Counted from the stretch's first letter, positions 11,200-22,701 are shown. The stretch: 64,000 nt of DNA from Thecaphora thlaspeos (GCA_900291925.1 UWYS01000030.1:124001-188000); one strand, 5' to 3'. Numbers and translations: made by a program. The notes: generated from the letters alone by a model not told the origin.

Positions 11200-13953
11200 T
11201 TATCCGTGATGCCGGTAGTCGAAGGCGAACGCGTTCTGTGCAGAAGCCGTGTTGGCCGCGAGCCGCACACCGCCGCCGCCGCCACCGTGCAACAGCGGCG
11301 AGAGGTGTGAGTGCGAATGCGCGCGGTGTCCATCGTGCGCGCCCGGCTCCAGCAGCGACGACGAAGACGAGCCGAGGCCGCACGCCGACGAAGGATGGTG
11401 GTGGTGGTGCGAGTCGGAGGCCAGGTAGTGGCTGGCATGGGCGTTGCCATGGTGGCTGCCGTACAGCGTCGACTGCTGCTGCTGCTGCTGTGCGGCGTGC
11501 TGTTGCTGATGATGTTGCTGCTGTTGCTGATGCGGATGTTGCTGCTGCTGCTGATGCTGCTGCTGGTGCGCATGCTGTGGCTGCTGCTGCTGTTGGTGCT
11601 GCTGGTGCTGATGCTGCTGCTGCGGATTGGCTTGATGTTGCGTGTACGAGGACTGCGAAAACAAGCTCGACGTCGGGCCCTGTGACGGCCCAGGCCAGCC
11701 CTGGCTGCTGTTGCTGCTATTGTTGGTCTGGCTGTTGTTGGCCGCAGCCCTGGTCTGGTCGGAGTTGGCCGACGCCATGCTCGTGGCGTCCGGGTTGCCG
11801 TAGCCCGAGTAGTCGAGGTAGCCGACGCGGTCCTCGCCGGCTGCGACACGCTGGCCCAGGGCGGAGCGTGCCTGAGCGGACGAATCGCCCAGTCCAGAGC
11901 TCAGCGAATGCTGAGTGTGCACGGGCTGCTCTTCAACGCGCCGCGACCCAGACGATGACAGCGTTGTCTCGGCGTGGTGGGACGACGACGAGGCCGGCGC
12001 GGGAGGCGCCCGGAAGCGCGAGGGAGTCTCTTCCAGGTCGGCCTGATCTGCTTTCCTTCGCGTCCCTGTCTTGGCCGCCTTTGACGCTAATGCAGGGCCA
12101 CCGGGGGTGGCGGAAGCTCCCTTCTTGACGCTGTCTGCCTTTAAGTTGCTGGTGCGACTTCGGCCCGAATCGCCCGTGGCGGTCGTTCGGGGGGTGGACT
12201 GGTTCGCATTGCTGCTGACCGCGCCATTGACGTTGCTCGAACGCGCTTCCTACGTGGTTACGGCCGTAGCGGTGAGTGAGTCAAAGTCAAGAAGACGATA
12301 TGTCAGAAGATGCAAGGCTCTAGCATGCTTCCCGGCCTTGTCGACCTCTTCCTGGCCCCTCTCGACGCCGCTCACCTTCTTTCGGTGCAGATTGGCCTCG
12401 TCGATGGCGTTGTCGATGATCTGCTGAAGAAGCTGCTTAGCCTTCCAGTGGTCGTCGCAGTCTCCCAGGGCTGGGTGCTCGTTTTCAATGCTGGATGTCG
12501 TGCAAGACGACGACATAGAAGGGAGGGAAAGAGGACAGCCAGATCAAACAGCAGCGAGAAGGAAGCATCGGACGCGCGAACCAAAAGCCGCTTACCGGTT
12601 GATGGCGGCAGTGAGCCTTTCGTCTGGCTGCTTGGCCAGCCTGACCTCCTGGTAGAGCCACTCGGAGTAGACCTTGCGCCCCGTCTTTCGCACGTTGAGG
12701 TACTGCTCAGGCTTGATCTCGAGGAACTCCTTGAGCGGTAGACGGCCGAGCGTCGCCATGCTCCGCTTCGTCATGTCCTTGTGAGCCCTCCTGGCCGACT
12801 GCATGGTACGGTACTTGACGGTGCGGCCCTGATCCGCTGCAGACGGACGCCACTTTCTATCCAACCAGTCCTTCCAATCGCCTAGCGTAGACTCGGCCAC
12901 CTTCTTCGATGGCGACTCGTTGGACGCGTCATCGTCGTTGGACCGGTCGCCTGACTCGACCTGCTGCTTCCGCCCGGCGGAAGTGCTCGTCGGCGTCTGC
13001 TGCGGGATCTCTGCCAGGGGCTCGGAAGACATGCCGATAGGATCGTCGTCGACAAAGACCGGGCTTGGCAGGCGACTCTTGTGCGAGTCTGTCACGTCGA
13101 CCACGGCGCTCGGCGGCGGCGGTGGCTGCTGCTGACTTCGCCCGTTGGCCGTACCGCCGCCAGAGAGCTGCACCACGGACGCACTCGAGGTGGACGGCGA
13201 GGCGATTCTCAGCGTCGAACCAAACGCGACGCGATCCAGAGAGGATCCGGTCGCTGCGGCTTCGTTGGCCGCGCGGTATCCCGACGCTCCGCCGTACATT
13301 CCCGACCTCGTCTCTGGCCGCAGCGCGCTAGACGTGAGGGCGAGGCCATCTGCAAGCGTGCCGTTCTGCGCGCGATTGCTGCCGCGGCTGCCCTGCTGCT
13401 GACCCGACGATGCGTTGGGGGCGGCGGGGGTGGTGTTGAGGCTGACGCTCTGATTCCTCTGTGCGCGCGCCGGATCGGGCTCGGAGCTGTCCAGCGTCGA
13501 CGATGCGCCGGTACCGGCAGCCCCTGGGCCCGAGGCCGACGAGAGTTGTGATATTTCGATCAAGCGCGACGTGAGGGAGACGAGCGAGGCCAACTGCGTC
13601 CCCATAATGGAGAGCTGGCTGGTGAGCTGAGCGTTCATCGCCTGCACGGCCTGGACAATTTCGAGGTTGGCGTTGGGATTGGCGTTGAGGTTGGCGTTTG
13701 TCTGGAAGGGGGCCGAAGCGGCAGGTGTGGACGCTGTCGGCGCGACGGGTCCGACGGCTTGGTGAAGCTGCGATGTAGGGGTGGAAGACGGGAGCTGCGG
13801 CTGCATGGCGAGCTCCTGTGTCTGCTGACCCATTCTGGTGGCCAGCCTAGGGTCGATATGGTTCGAGAGCCGGTTCATGGGGGGCGAGGGCGACCATCTT
13901 GCATGCGACTGCTGGGTATAGGGATGGTAGTCCTGCCTTGAGTGACGAGACAT
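11200..13953 (-). CDS. Gln-rich putative nuclear regulator
   Basis: Three exons, 13953-12596, 12490-12376 and 12249-11200, give 840 residues, with phases 2 and 0 matching at both junctions. The N-terminal 350 residues are Ser/Ala/Pro/Gln-rich with a hydrophobic heptad patch (about residues 105-145). Residues about 354-491 are the only ordered region: a Trp- and Arg/Lys-rich segment (DWKDWLDRKWRP, then a basic helix and KVYSEWLYQEVRLAKQPD) followed by a helix rich in Leu, Gln and Ile. The C-terminal 350 residues carry long Gln/His runs from CTG/TTG repeats (11462-11640) and a Gly run. This resembles fungal transcription regulators with a compact DNA-binding module. I considered a Gcr1-like domain but cannot support it. 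The first in-frame ATG is at 13953; the frame runs open slightly upstream without ATG. Confidence 0.72.
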
Positions 13954-15645
13954 GGCAGCAGAAGCGGCGGTGTCCAAGGTGGTCGTCTTGGTGGTTGTCG
14001 TCGACCTCGATGATAATCGAGTAGCCTGTAGCCCAGCAAAGGTTGTGACGGGTGGCGGCGGAGGTGGCGGTGGTGGATGTCGCTGGGCAAGTATCTAGGG
14101 TCGTCAGAGCACGTTGACTCGACAGATAGACGAGACGACTAGACAGCGCGGTGAGTTTGGCGCGGGAAGGAAGCAGACGCTAAGGGTACTTTTCTTGCTC
14201 TTAGGAAGTAGTAGTTGGTGCCAGGGTGCAGGGTGTGCGCTGCAAGTCTATCTTGTGGCAGACGGCGGCAGATGTGGAAAGGACAGGGACGAAAGTGGCC
14301 GATGGGGGCCGGTGGTAGTGGTGACGGCGACGTTGACGGCGACGGCGATGGCGAAGGAAGCGGTGGGGTAGGGCGACGCTGGACGATGGCGACGGAGGCG
14401 GGCCGGGGCGCGCGCGACGAGAAGGAAGAGCGAGTGGCCGACCGGCGCTGCCTGTGTGTCGTGGTCGTCGTGGTCGTCACGGGCGAAGGTGTGGGTGGGG
14501 AGTGGAAGTGGGCGACGAGGAAGGAGACGAAGCAGGTCTGCTGGATAGCCCCTGTGAAGGGATGGAGGAGGCTCTCCTGAGAAGAACGAGGATGATTGTT
14601 GTGGCGACCAGGACGTGTAGCGTGGAATTCAAGATTGGCACGGGTTGGCAGGCTTTGGCTTGGCTTTGGGTGGGGTCGAAGCAAGCACGCACCCACGCCC
14701 TGCCGCCCTGCCGCGCGAGCATCTCAAGAGGTCGGGAGCGGGTGCATGCCCCTGCCCCTGCCCTTGTTGGGTGTCGAGTGCGAGCGCGCCCGCCTCTCGA
14801 CCCGCTTTCCTTTGCCATGCCCTGCCTGCTACCCTTTTTGCCTGCGCCGCTGCTTGCTGGGTGCGACCGTGCGACGGAGCGGATTCGGATTTTCTTTCTC
14901 TCTTTTTTCCGTTTTGCCCTCTTCCCCTGGCACCGTGGCCTTCTTGGGCTGCGCTGTGCTGGCGCATGGCTCGCCGCTTTCGCGCTTTGCCTTGGCCACG
15001 GACGCGCTGTTGCTCGTCGCGCGTCGAGGCCAAGCGTCCACCTGGGCGCAGCTCCACTTTGCTGACGCTTTCCTGCGCAGCCGCCTTTTGTACAGTTGCC
15101 CGGGCAGCACAGCGAGCGTGCACAACCAACCAACCAACCAACCAACCAGGCAGGTAGGTAGGTCGCCAGCTCACCCCCATCGCCATCCTCATCACCACCA
15201 CGATTACCCTCACCACCCACTACCGCCACCACCCCAGCCATCTTTTACGCCCGCCATTCGCCTTCTTTGCCGCTCGGTCAACCACGGCCCATCTTGACTC
15301 CCACCGCGCACGTCCCACACGACGACCGCAGCTCATCCTCACCAGCGATACCCACTCGTCGAGGCACGCCGCATTGGCAGTTCAGCCTTACTCCGCCTCT
15401 CACTTCACTTCCCGTGCTCCCACCTCTGTCAACCAGCGCTTGACCCCGCCCTGAGCTACGGCATATCTCCCGCCAGCTGCGACCTGCTCATGGACCGCCG
15501 CACCAGCCCCCCGCCGCTAGACTCGATCTCCACCCCGAGGCGCGGCTGAGCCTTTAGCTGCGATCACTCGAGCACGGTCCCGCCCATCGAACCTCCCAAG
15601 GCGACAGGTGCCGGCCTGCTCGACGCAGCTAAGAGGGGGCTCGCC
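13954..15645. other. Divergent 1.7-kb intergenic region
   Basis: This lies between two genes read outward (the Gln-rich protein and the bZIP-like protein), so it holds both promoters and leaders. Open frames on both strands are low-complexity and mutually overlapping. A tetranucleotide repeat lies at 15123-15148, and C-rich leader-like DNA runs from 15180 to 15640. No coding gene is supported. Confidence 0.5.
15123..15148. repeat. CAAC tetranucleotide microsatellite
   Basis: About six tandem copies of the 4-base unit CAAC, followed by GGCA/GGTA variants. It lies inside the divergent promoter region. Confidence 0.8.
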
Positions 15646-18600
15646 ATGCTCGACGCTCTCTCGCCCTCCGATCTCTGGACACACGCCATGTCCCCCGGCA
15701 CGACATCGGCGCTGCTTGACGGTCTACAGCCCCGCTCGGCCCTTTGCAGCCTCCAATCACACGCTGGCGCGCCGGCAGAAAGCTCGCCCTTTGCTCCCCT
15801 CACCCCATCCCCATGTCCGCAGAGGGACGCAAGCGGAAGAGTCTTGTCGATCTTGACCCATTACGAATATTCTCCCCTGGCGAGCGGCTCCAAGGACGAC
15901 AGCTCGGCGCAAAAGCCGGCTATGTCCGCTTCCACCATGCAGCCCGACACTACTAGGGGACCGACCCCGCTCAAGGGCGTTGTCGAGATGCCCGGCGGAG
16001 TCACTGAGCGTACAGCTGGCGGCGACGTCAAGCAGACAGACGAGCCGGATCGGCATGACGACAAACGAGGAAAAGCACGAGGTGGAACGAGCCAGAGTGT
16101 CGACAGCGAATGTGGACCCGGAGGAGATGAGGCCAACAACGACGACAACGGGGATGAGGAAGATAGTCACGAGGATCAAGGTAACGACGATGACGACAAT
16201 GCCGCTTCGGATCCGGAGCATAGTGAAGGCTCTTCGCCGCTCGATAGTCCAGATGGCGAAGACGACGATGAAGAAGACGACGAGGATGATGAGGAGGAGG
16301 AGGAGGAGGATGAGGAGTCGCCCTTCAACTTCCTGCAGAACTTTGATCCTTCGCTGTTCGCCACTAACCTCGACGCCCTCATACCAACAGAGCCGGTAGC
16401 GTCGGGGGGCAGGCGGGCCGCGTCCAACGGTTCAGGAGGCGACGAGGCACCGCCACCGCCTGGAGCTGCAACGGACCTGGAGTTCTACAGCAACATGATC
16501 CAGGTCCTCACCCACCTTCTCGGAAGCTCGGACCACGGACTCTGGCAGGCTAGCGCCCAGACGCCCGCCTCGCTGATCGGGACCCCCCCGGCCGCTTATC
16601 CGTACAGTATCCCGGCAGGTCACGCTACACCGTCCGGAGCCGCCTCCCTCAGCGGCTTGCATGCGACTCCGGCTGCGTCGGCGTCGTCGTCGGCAACGGG
16701 GAGCCGGGCCTATCTCGAGCCCGCGCGCCGAGGCGGGGGACCGTCCCATCGAACGTCTAGCCAAACCGCCGGAATCCCCGATCTGCAAGTGAGTGCGGAA
16801 CCGTTCCGACGCGTCAGGACCTGCTGGCTTTTGCTGGCGAAGGCCCACCCTATCCATTTCCGCCTCCTGTCGCTGCCGCTGACTGGACTTACGTCCGCTT
16901 GCTGTCTACTTCATTCCCTGCCTGGCTTCCAGCCTCTGATCAGCGCCCTTATCTCGAAGCTCGGCGGAGAACATCACAGCCCTCGGCGACCTGTAGGCGA
17001 GCAAGATCTCACCGAGCTGCTCCAGTCCTTGATGCTGCAGCAGCAAAGGCTCCAGGGGGATCAGCAGCAGCAGCATGGACAGCATCAGGCGCTGCAGCCC
17101 ATCACACAGCAGCATCAAGAAGATCAGCCAAAGAGGCAGCCGCAGCAGCAGTTTCTCGAGCCGCCGCCGCCGCCACGGCAGCATCAGCATCACCACCATC
17201 AGGGAGAGCATCAGCAGTCAAAGTATTCGGTGCGGAATGCGGGCAGCGGCTCCGGAGCCTCTTCTCCCGCCTTCAAGGAATTGATGTCCTACGCCGATGG
17301 GCAGGGGCTGACGACGGGGCTTCCTGCGCTCGGTTTCGCCGACCTCGTCTTTGAGGACGAAGACGAAGACGATCCTGACTTCAATCCCGACCTGAATCCG
17401 GACCTGCCGATGCCGTCTGCCTGGTCGTTGGCTGTCCAGGACGTGGTCGGCTCCAATACATCGAAGGCAGCCGCTTTTGCAACAGCATCGACCGGCTATA
17501 GCCCTGCGGCGACCGTTACCTCCACTCCCGCGCTCGACTTAGCAGGTGTCGACCGCTACCGTCACGAGGCTCAGCGCAGGCCGATGCACGCGGCCGGACA
17601 GCACGCACCGAACAGCACAAGTCTGTTGCCGGCAGGCGTCGCCGATGGCATTTGCACAAGCTCCGAAGCGCCACGCGCATCGACCGAGGGTCCAAGCGCA
17701 GTCACAGCCACAAGCACAACGCCGGCAGGAACAACGGATCCCTTCCATCCGGATGGAACGGCGCACGGCTCAGCCAGTCACAAGACGCCTGCCGAATTCG
17801 TCAAGTCCACTTCCGATGCTGGAGGCGACAAGCAGCCTCAACAGTCGCGAAAGTGTACAGAGCCAGCGCCTCCAACGAGCCTACCCACCACTGCGACCAC
17901 GCCGGTCAGAGATAACGACGAGCTTGATGATGACGACGGCGGCGTCGACGGCGGCGACGAAGAACACGGCTCGGACCAGACGACCATAAAGAAGCGCGGC
18001 CGCAAACCGACGCTGACCGAGGAGGAGAAACGCCGCCGTCGCCTCGAGCGTAACGCCGAGTATGCCCGGGCCAAGCGACGTCGCCTGCGCGAAGAGCGCG
18101 AGGCGGAGCGGGGCTCATCGAAGCCGCCGCCGGCGGCAACGGCGGCGACAGCGACCACGGTCGCGATCAGCAACGAGGAGGCCATCGAGCTGAGGGTCGA
18201 GAACAAGATGCTCCGAAGCGAGGTGGAGCGGCTGCGGGAGGAGAACGCCAGGCTGCGAGCGTGGAAGGAGATTTCGGAGCTGGAGCAGGAGAGGTCCAGG
18301 TCGGTCGGCCTTCGACGAGGCTACGACGGCCGCAGCGGCGGTGACGGCAGTGGCGGCGGGACGGGCGACCGCTGGATAGGCGCTTCTCGAGCGCAGCAGC
18401 GGACATTAGCTGTTCGAGAGGAACGTCGCGAGCGCCGGAGACAAGAAGACGAGCCAGCCTCGAAGAGGCCTCGCATAACGGCCCGCAGCGCGGTCGGCTC
18501 GTACAACGATCGCGACCAGCTTTACGACGACAACGAGCGCGGCCTTGACAGCTTCGGTAGTCTCGACGGCGACGAAGACTACGGCATTGTATCGATCTAC

Positions 18601-19050
18601 GACATTCCTTCCGCCGCCGCCACCAACAGAGCTGGCCTAGGAAGAGGTAGCGTTCGACAAGATCCTGAGGCCGACATGTCCGGCCCGAGGCGATACGACC
18701 GGCCTTTCTTCACCGACAATCGCGGCGGCGGCAGGGAGCTTGACGACTTTGCCTCTGCACCGCGGAACCGTCGATACCAGCCGCGCGACGACACGAGCTT
18801 CGACGACGACGTCGATGATGATGAAGCGGAAGACGAGCGTCGGTATATGGGTGGAGCTGCGCGTCAACCGAGCAGTCGCCGGTACAATGACGACATCCCT
18901 GCCGACACGTCGTGGGGCTCGATGGGCAGGGGCAGGTCTGATGCTCGGCATCAAGGCGCGATTTATCCCTCTGCTCGCCTCATAACCGACGACTACGACC
19001 ACAGCCGTGGCGGTCCGAGGGTCGCACTGCCCGGCCGCAACGCATCGTAG
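15646..19050 (+). CDS. bZIP-like nuclear protein with acidic and Gln-rich regions
   Basis: The frame is open from 15646 to 19050, but 16789-16932 is most likely a 144-nt intron (GTGAGT donor, TTCCAG acceptor), leaving 15646-16788 plus 16933-19050, 1,086 residues. A long Asp/Glu tract is followed by FNFLQNFDPSLFATNLDALI and a Gln/His-rich segment. Residues about 735-765 are strongly basic: an RGRKP AT-hook-like motif, then an Arg-rich helix with RNAEYARAKRRR. After a 20-residue Pro/Ala/Thr spacer comes a leucine-zipper-like helix (IELRVENKMLRSEVERLREE). A normal bZIP has no such spacer, so the match is imperfect. The C-terminus is Arg/Asp/Gly-rich. A transcriptional role is inferred. The start is the first ATG of the open frame and is uncertain; in-frame ATGs occur 45 and 270 nt downstream. 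Confidence 0.7.
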   Translation: MLDALSPSDLWTHAMSPGTTSALLDGLQPRSALCSLQSHAGAPAESSPFAPLTPSPCPQRDASGRVLSILTHYEYSPLASGSKDDSSAQKPAMSASTMQPDTTRGPTPLKGVVEMPGGVTERTAGGDVKQTDEPDRHDDKRGKARGGTSQSVDSECGPGGDEANNDDNGDEEDSHEDQGNDDDDNAASDPEHSEGSSPLDSPDGEDDDEEDDEDDEEEEEEDEESPFNFLQNFDPSLFATNLDALIPTEPVASGGRRAASNGSGGDEAPPPPGAATDLEFYSNMIQVLTHLLGSSDHGLWQASAQTPASLIGTPPAAYPYSIPAGHATPSGAASLSGLHATPAASASSSATGSRAYLEPARRGGGPSHRTSSQTAGIPDLQVSAEPFRRVRTCWLLLAKAHPIHFRLLSLPLTGLTSACCLLHSLPGFQPLISALISKLGGEHHSPRRPVGEQDLTELLQSLMLQQQRLQGDQQQQHGQHQALQPITQQHQEDQPKRQPQQQFLEPPPPPRQHQHHHHQGEHQQSKYSVRNAGSGSGASSPAFKELMSYADGQGLTTGLPALGFADLVFEDEDEDDPDFNPDLNPDLPMPSAWSLAVQDVVGSNTSKAAAFATASTGYSPAATVTSTPALDLAGVDRYRHEAQRRPMHAAGQHAPNSTSLLPAGVADGICTSSEAPRASTEGPSAVTATSTTPAGTTDPFHPDGTAHGSASHKTPAEFVKSTSDAGGDKQPQQSRKCTEPAPPTSLPTTATTPVRDNDELDDDDGGVDGGDEEHGSDQTTIKKRGRKPTLTEEEKRRRRLERNAEYARAKRRRLREEREAERGSSKPPPAATAATATTVAISNEEAIELRVENKMLRSEVERLREENARLRAWKEISELEQERSRSVGLRRGYDGRSGGDGSGGGTGDRWIGASRAQQRTLAVREERRERRRQEDEPASKRPRITARSAVGSYNDRDQLYDDNERGLDSFGSLDGDEDYGIVSIYDIPSAAATNRAGLGRGSVRQDPEADMSGPRRYDRPFFTDNRGGGRELDDFASAPRNRRYQPRDDTSFDDDVDDDEAEDERRYMGGAARQPSSRRYNDDIPADTSWGSMGRGRSDARHQGAIYPSARLITDDYDHSRGGPRVALPGRNAS

Positions 19051-19517
19051 ACCCACTCGGAGCGTACAGAGACACGCTCGGTCGCGGTCGCACCTCTTTC
19101 TCGCCCTTGTTCGATCGACGGCTTCGACGGTCTTGACCGCAGATAACTCACTACAAACGTTGACCGACAACACCAATGATTCTGCGCCGCTCTGTCCCAA
19201 CTGTAACCTCCTCGTTCCCGTCTTGTGCATGTTTTCCTTTATACCCTCTCTGCAACCTTTTCCATCGCAATTGCATGATCCTCGCTGTCTTCATCACTCC
19301 GTCGCTGCTCTTTTGAGCCGCTGTGCGAACTACGTTCCGTATCTTTCGCAAGTGTTGCTTTAGTCTGTCTTTGTAGGATTGGTTGGAAGATCACGCACTG
19401 ATTCTGGTCTATACTAAAAGCGATGCGTCGAATTCGAGTAATACAAGAGACGGATGTACAAATGTGAAAGTTGGATTTGGACACGCAGTCGTTCCTTGTC
19501 GACTTGCGTCATTTTCG
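19051..19517. other. Convergent 3' intergenic region
   Basis: This lies between the tails of the bZIP-like gene and DBP3. It is AT-richer than its surroundings, as expected for two 3' untranslated regions. No gene or repeat seen. Confidence 0.6.
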
Positions 19518-21365
19518 CTAGTCGTCAAAGGTGATCTTTTTGGCCTTGCCGGGTACGAGCTCCTTGAAGTGATCACCGTAGCTAGAATGAGTCTTTTTCT
19601 TGATCGTCGTGGGGAACCTCGTCAGGGCTTCCGGTACGGATTGTCCGGCATCCTTAAGAACTCGGATCAATTCACCGGCATGCGGTTTATCTTCGTCCGT
19701 GAAAAAGGTCAATGACTTGCCCGTCTTTCCTCCTCGACCCGTTCGACCGATACGGTGCACGTAATCCTCAATCGTCAAGGGGAACGTCAGGTTGATGACG
19801 TACTCGACGTTCGGAATGTCGAGACCTCGTGCTGCAACGTCCGTGGCCACCAGCAGAGGCGTTTCGGCCGTCTTGAACTTTTCCAGATTCGCAATTCGAT
19901 CGTGCTGTCCCAGGTCGCCGTGGATGCCTGAAACCTGGTACCCGGAGCGTCGCAATGTGTTTTCGACGCGTTGCGCCTCCTTCTTGTACAGCGCAAAGAT
20001 GAGAACCTTGTCCTTTGCGTTCTTGCCGCCGCGACCGGCGCCGATGCTGCGCAGGAACTGGTCCAGCTTGCGCTCCTTGGCTCGACCGTCGTCGAGCACC
20101 TCGACCGTCTGCTCGACGCGCTTGTTGGCGCTCAGCTCGTCGCTCCCCACCGTGACGCGGATGGGCGCGTTCATGAACGTCTCGGCTAGACCGCGCACCG
20201 CCGGAGGCCAGGTGGCACTGAACATGCTCGTGTGCCTTCCCTCCTCGCGCGACTTGCACATCCCGATGATGGCTCGGATGTCCGGCTCGAAACCCTTGTC
20301 CAGCATGCGGTCCGCCTCGTCGAGCACGAGGTAGGTGACGTTGCTCAGGTCGATGCCGCCGTCGCGCGCCAGGTCCAGCACGCGTCCAGGGGTACCGACG
20401 AGGATGCGGATCGGCGGCATCTGCCTGAGCGCCTCGAGCTGCGCCGACTTGGAGACGCCACCGTACAGGCAGATCGAGCCGACGCCCATCGACTTGCCAA
20501 GCCTGGCCAGGTTCTCCTCGGTCTGGATCGCCAGCTCGCGCGTCGGCGCGACGACGAGGACATTGATGTCGGCGCCGCCGCCCCTCTTTCCCTTCTTGCC
20601 GCTGCCATTTGTGCTGGCGAGGACGTTGTGCTTCGTCACCAGGTGTTGGAGGGCAGGGAGACCAAAGGCAAACGTCTTGCCCGACCCCGTCTCGGCGACG
20701 CCGACGACGTCCTTGTTCTGCAGCAGCACGGGCCAGCAGCATGCCTGGATGGGCGTGGGGCTGGTGAAGCCCTGGGCGTCGAGCGTCTTGCGCACCGCCT
20801 CGTCGACCTTGCCGCGGAGCTCGTTGAAGTGGATCATCGGGAGCGGAGGCCTCTCGTCCGAATCCTCGGGCGCCTCGAGGGTGATGGCGTTCGACTCCAT
20901 AAAGGCTCGCGCGGCGGCCGGATCGGTCGGCGCAAAGGTGTCGCTTGAACCGGCGGCGGCAGCGGCAGCGGCAGCGGCAGACGTCGAAGCGGGTGAGGCA
21001 ACTGCGGCAGCTGCGGCAGCCTTCTTAGCAGCCTTCTCCTCCTTTCGCTTCTTCTTGGCATCCTTGTCGTCGCCGTCCTCGGCGGGCGCCACCTTTGCCT
21101 TCTTGGCGAGGGGCTCGTCGCCGTTGGCGCTACCCTCTGCTGCGACGGTGGCCGTCTGGTCCTCGTCGGCAGCGGCGCGCTTCTTTGGCTTCTTCTTGTC
21201 CTTCTTGCTCTGCTGTTTGTCGTTGCTGTCGGCGGCGTTGGCAGGGACGAGGGGTGTGGGTGTGCTGGTACCGCTGCTCTCGGTGGGGGCGGCCGACTTC
21301 TTCTCCTTCCTGTGCTTGGACTTTGTCTTGTCCTCGGCCTTGCGCTCCATGGTTGCCATGGACAT
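19518..21365 (-). CDS. DBP3: DEAD-box ATP-dependent RNA helicase Dbp3
   Basis: A single exon of 615 residues. Dbp3 is a nucleolar helicase of 60S ribosome assembly, acting in pre-rRNA processing. All helicase motifs are present in order: the Q motif region, AETGSGKT (Walker A), PTREL, the TPGR motif, DEAD, SAT, then in lobe 2 ARGLD and HRIGRTGRGG. The N-terminal 190 residues are Lys-rich with poly-Ala, typical of nucleolar targeting. The C-terminus ends in SSYGDHFKELVPGKAKKITFDD, split here as SSYGDHFKEL and KKITFDD, the hallmark tail of fungal Dbp3. The start was set at the ATG at 21365. The frame is open further upstream but that part lacks ATG and reads as promoter sequence. Confidence 0.95.
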   Translation of the reverse strand: MSMATMERKAEDKTKSKHRKEKKSAAPTESSGTSTPTPLVPANAADSNDKQQSKKDKKKPKKRAAADEDQTATVAAEGSANGDEPLAKKAKVAPAEDGDDKDAKKKRKEEKAAKKAAAAAAVASPASTSAAAAAAAAAGSSDTFAPTDPAAARAFMESNAITLEAPEDSDERPPLPMIHFNELRGKVDEAVRKTLDAQGFTSPTPIQACCWPVLLQNKDVVGVAETGSGKTFAFGLPALQHLVTKHNVLASTNGSGKKGKRGGGADINVLVVAPTRELAIQTEENLARLGKSMGVGSICLYGGVSKSAQLEALRQMPPIRILVGTPGRVLDLARDGGIDLSNVTYLVLDEADRMLDKGFEPDIRAIIGMCKSREEGRHTSMFSATWPPAVRGLAETFMNAPIRVTVGSDELSANKRVEQTVEVLDDGRAKERKLDQFLRSIGAGRGGKNAKDKVLIFALYKKEAQRVENTLRRSGYQVSGIHGDLGQHDRIANLEKFKTAETPLLVATDVAARGLDIPNVEYVINLTFPLTIEDYVHRIGRTGRGGKTGKSLTFFTDEDKPHAGELIRVLKDAGQSVPEALTRFPTTIKKKTHSSYGDHFKELVPGKAKKITFDD

Positions 21366-22547
21366 GTTGTGCGGCTGTGAAGGGGTGGGATGTGGCGGTG
21401 TGGGTATGAGGTTGTTTGGGTGGTGATCCTGAAGGTGAGGGAGACGCAGAGAGAGAGGTGGGTCGAGTGCTCGAGTCTCGGGGGGTTGCAGCGGAACGAA
21501 GCGCTCTACTCCCAGGCGCGGGCGAAAGAGAAGAAAAAAAATCGGAAAATCGCCCGCGCGCCCGGCCAAAAAATGGGCGAAAACTTTTGCCAGAGACGAG
21601 AAAGAGCTCGACCCTTCGACGGGCGAGCGTGTGGAGGAGCGCGTCTCGAGCTCAGCCGGCGCAACGCTACGCACCGCTATGCCACGCGCTCCTACTGTAC
21701 CTCGCCGCCAAGCCAAGCACCATATATCAAAGAGGGCCTCGGACGTTGCTAGTCTGCCCCGCTTGCGCATCGAGCGCCGGTACGCCGTCCGACGACGACG
21801 ACGACATAGCACGGCGCGTGAGCTGACAATGCAGGGCCGTTCAACACAAGACTGGCTCCAGCGAGAGCGGGCAACGGTTGCCCAGATCAAGAAGTGAGGC
21901 AACGTTAAGGACTCGTGGCGGCGACGCTAACCTGCTAAGATACGCATCCGGGCGAGGATGGTCTTGTCGGAAGGCGACGATGACTGTTGTTGACTTGGGG
22001 GCGCCGTAGCTTCGGTTCCGCCGCACCAGCGACGCGGACGCGGACCCCGGCCCGCTCCAGCCCAGGCGAGATGATAGACCTCCCGTACATAGCGACTTGT
22101 TGGCCGTGATAATTAAGAAGGCAGGCAGCAGACGCGCCACGAGCACACGGGCCGTGCGTGTGGGATTCTTGGGTCCAGACGGTGAGAGGGTGATCTCTCT
22201 CGTCCGACTATACTTTCGTTCGAGTAAAGTGCGCGAGAGATGTTCTGCCACCGACACGCAGCACAGGCGACGGTGAGAAGGCATGGGCGCGCGTGTCATG
22301 CTCCGACAACGTCGATGCGTGCAGGCGTGCGTGTAGCGTCGCCATATGCGCAAGGCGAGGCGAAGTGAGGAGGAGGAGCAGGAGATCATGTGAGAGAAGG
22401 ACGTAAGACGGCCAGCTCGTCGGCCAACGAAAGATGACCGCCCGCCACCAGACAGCTGAAAGAGAATTTCGGCGACGGGTGAGGAGCGAATTTTGTGTGC
22501 CTGTCACTGCCCCCCAGACGCATCAACAAAGAGCGGGCAAAATAAAC
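21366..22547. other. DBP3 promoter and transposon left flank
   Basis: This holds the DBP3 5' region and host sequence up to the TA target site at 22548. Open frames here show no motif. Near 22250-22450 the sequence is still CpG-rich, in sharp contrast to the element that follows. Confidence 0.5.
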
Positions 22548-22549
22548 TA

Positions 22550-22701
22550 CAGTCGTGTGCAGATGAATTGAGACGCGAGGAAAAAAGAAAGGCTGAGAGA
22601 GACCCTAGCAGTGATCTTGGCAATCACTCAAGGTCACTACCTCCACTTACATTGGGCACCTTGCTCAACTACCATACCCCTGACTGCCAGCTGCACACTA
22701 C
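22550..22701 (+). repeat. Left terminal inverted repeat
   Basis: About 152 bases matching 25557-25406 in reverse complement. The first 83 bases are identical. The inner part differs mostly by transitions (C/T, G/A). Confidence 0.92.

Noticed and set aside
18000..18270. Canonical bZIP or bHLH domain
   Set aside because: The spacer between basic region and zipper breaks the bZIP pattern, and no helix-loop-helix hydrophobic pattern is clear, so only bZIP-like is claimed.
21366..21902. N-terminal extension of DBP3
   Set aside because: The frame is open but the stretch has no ATG and reads as promoter; the ATG at 21365 starts the typical Lys-rich nucleolar tail.
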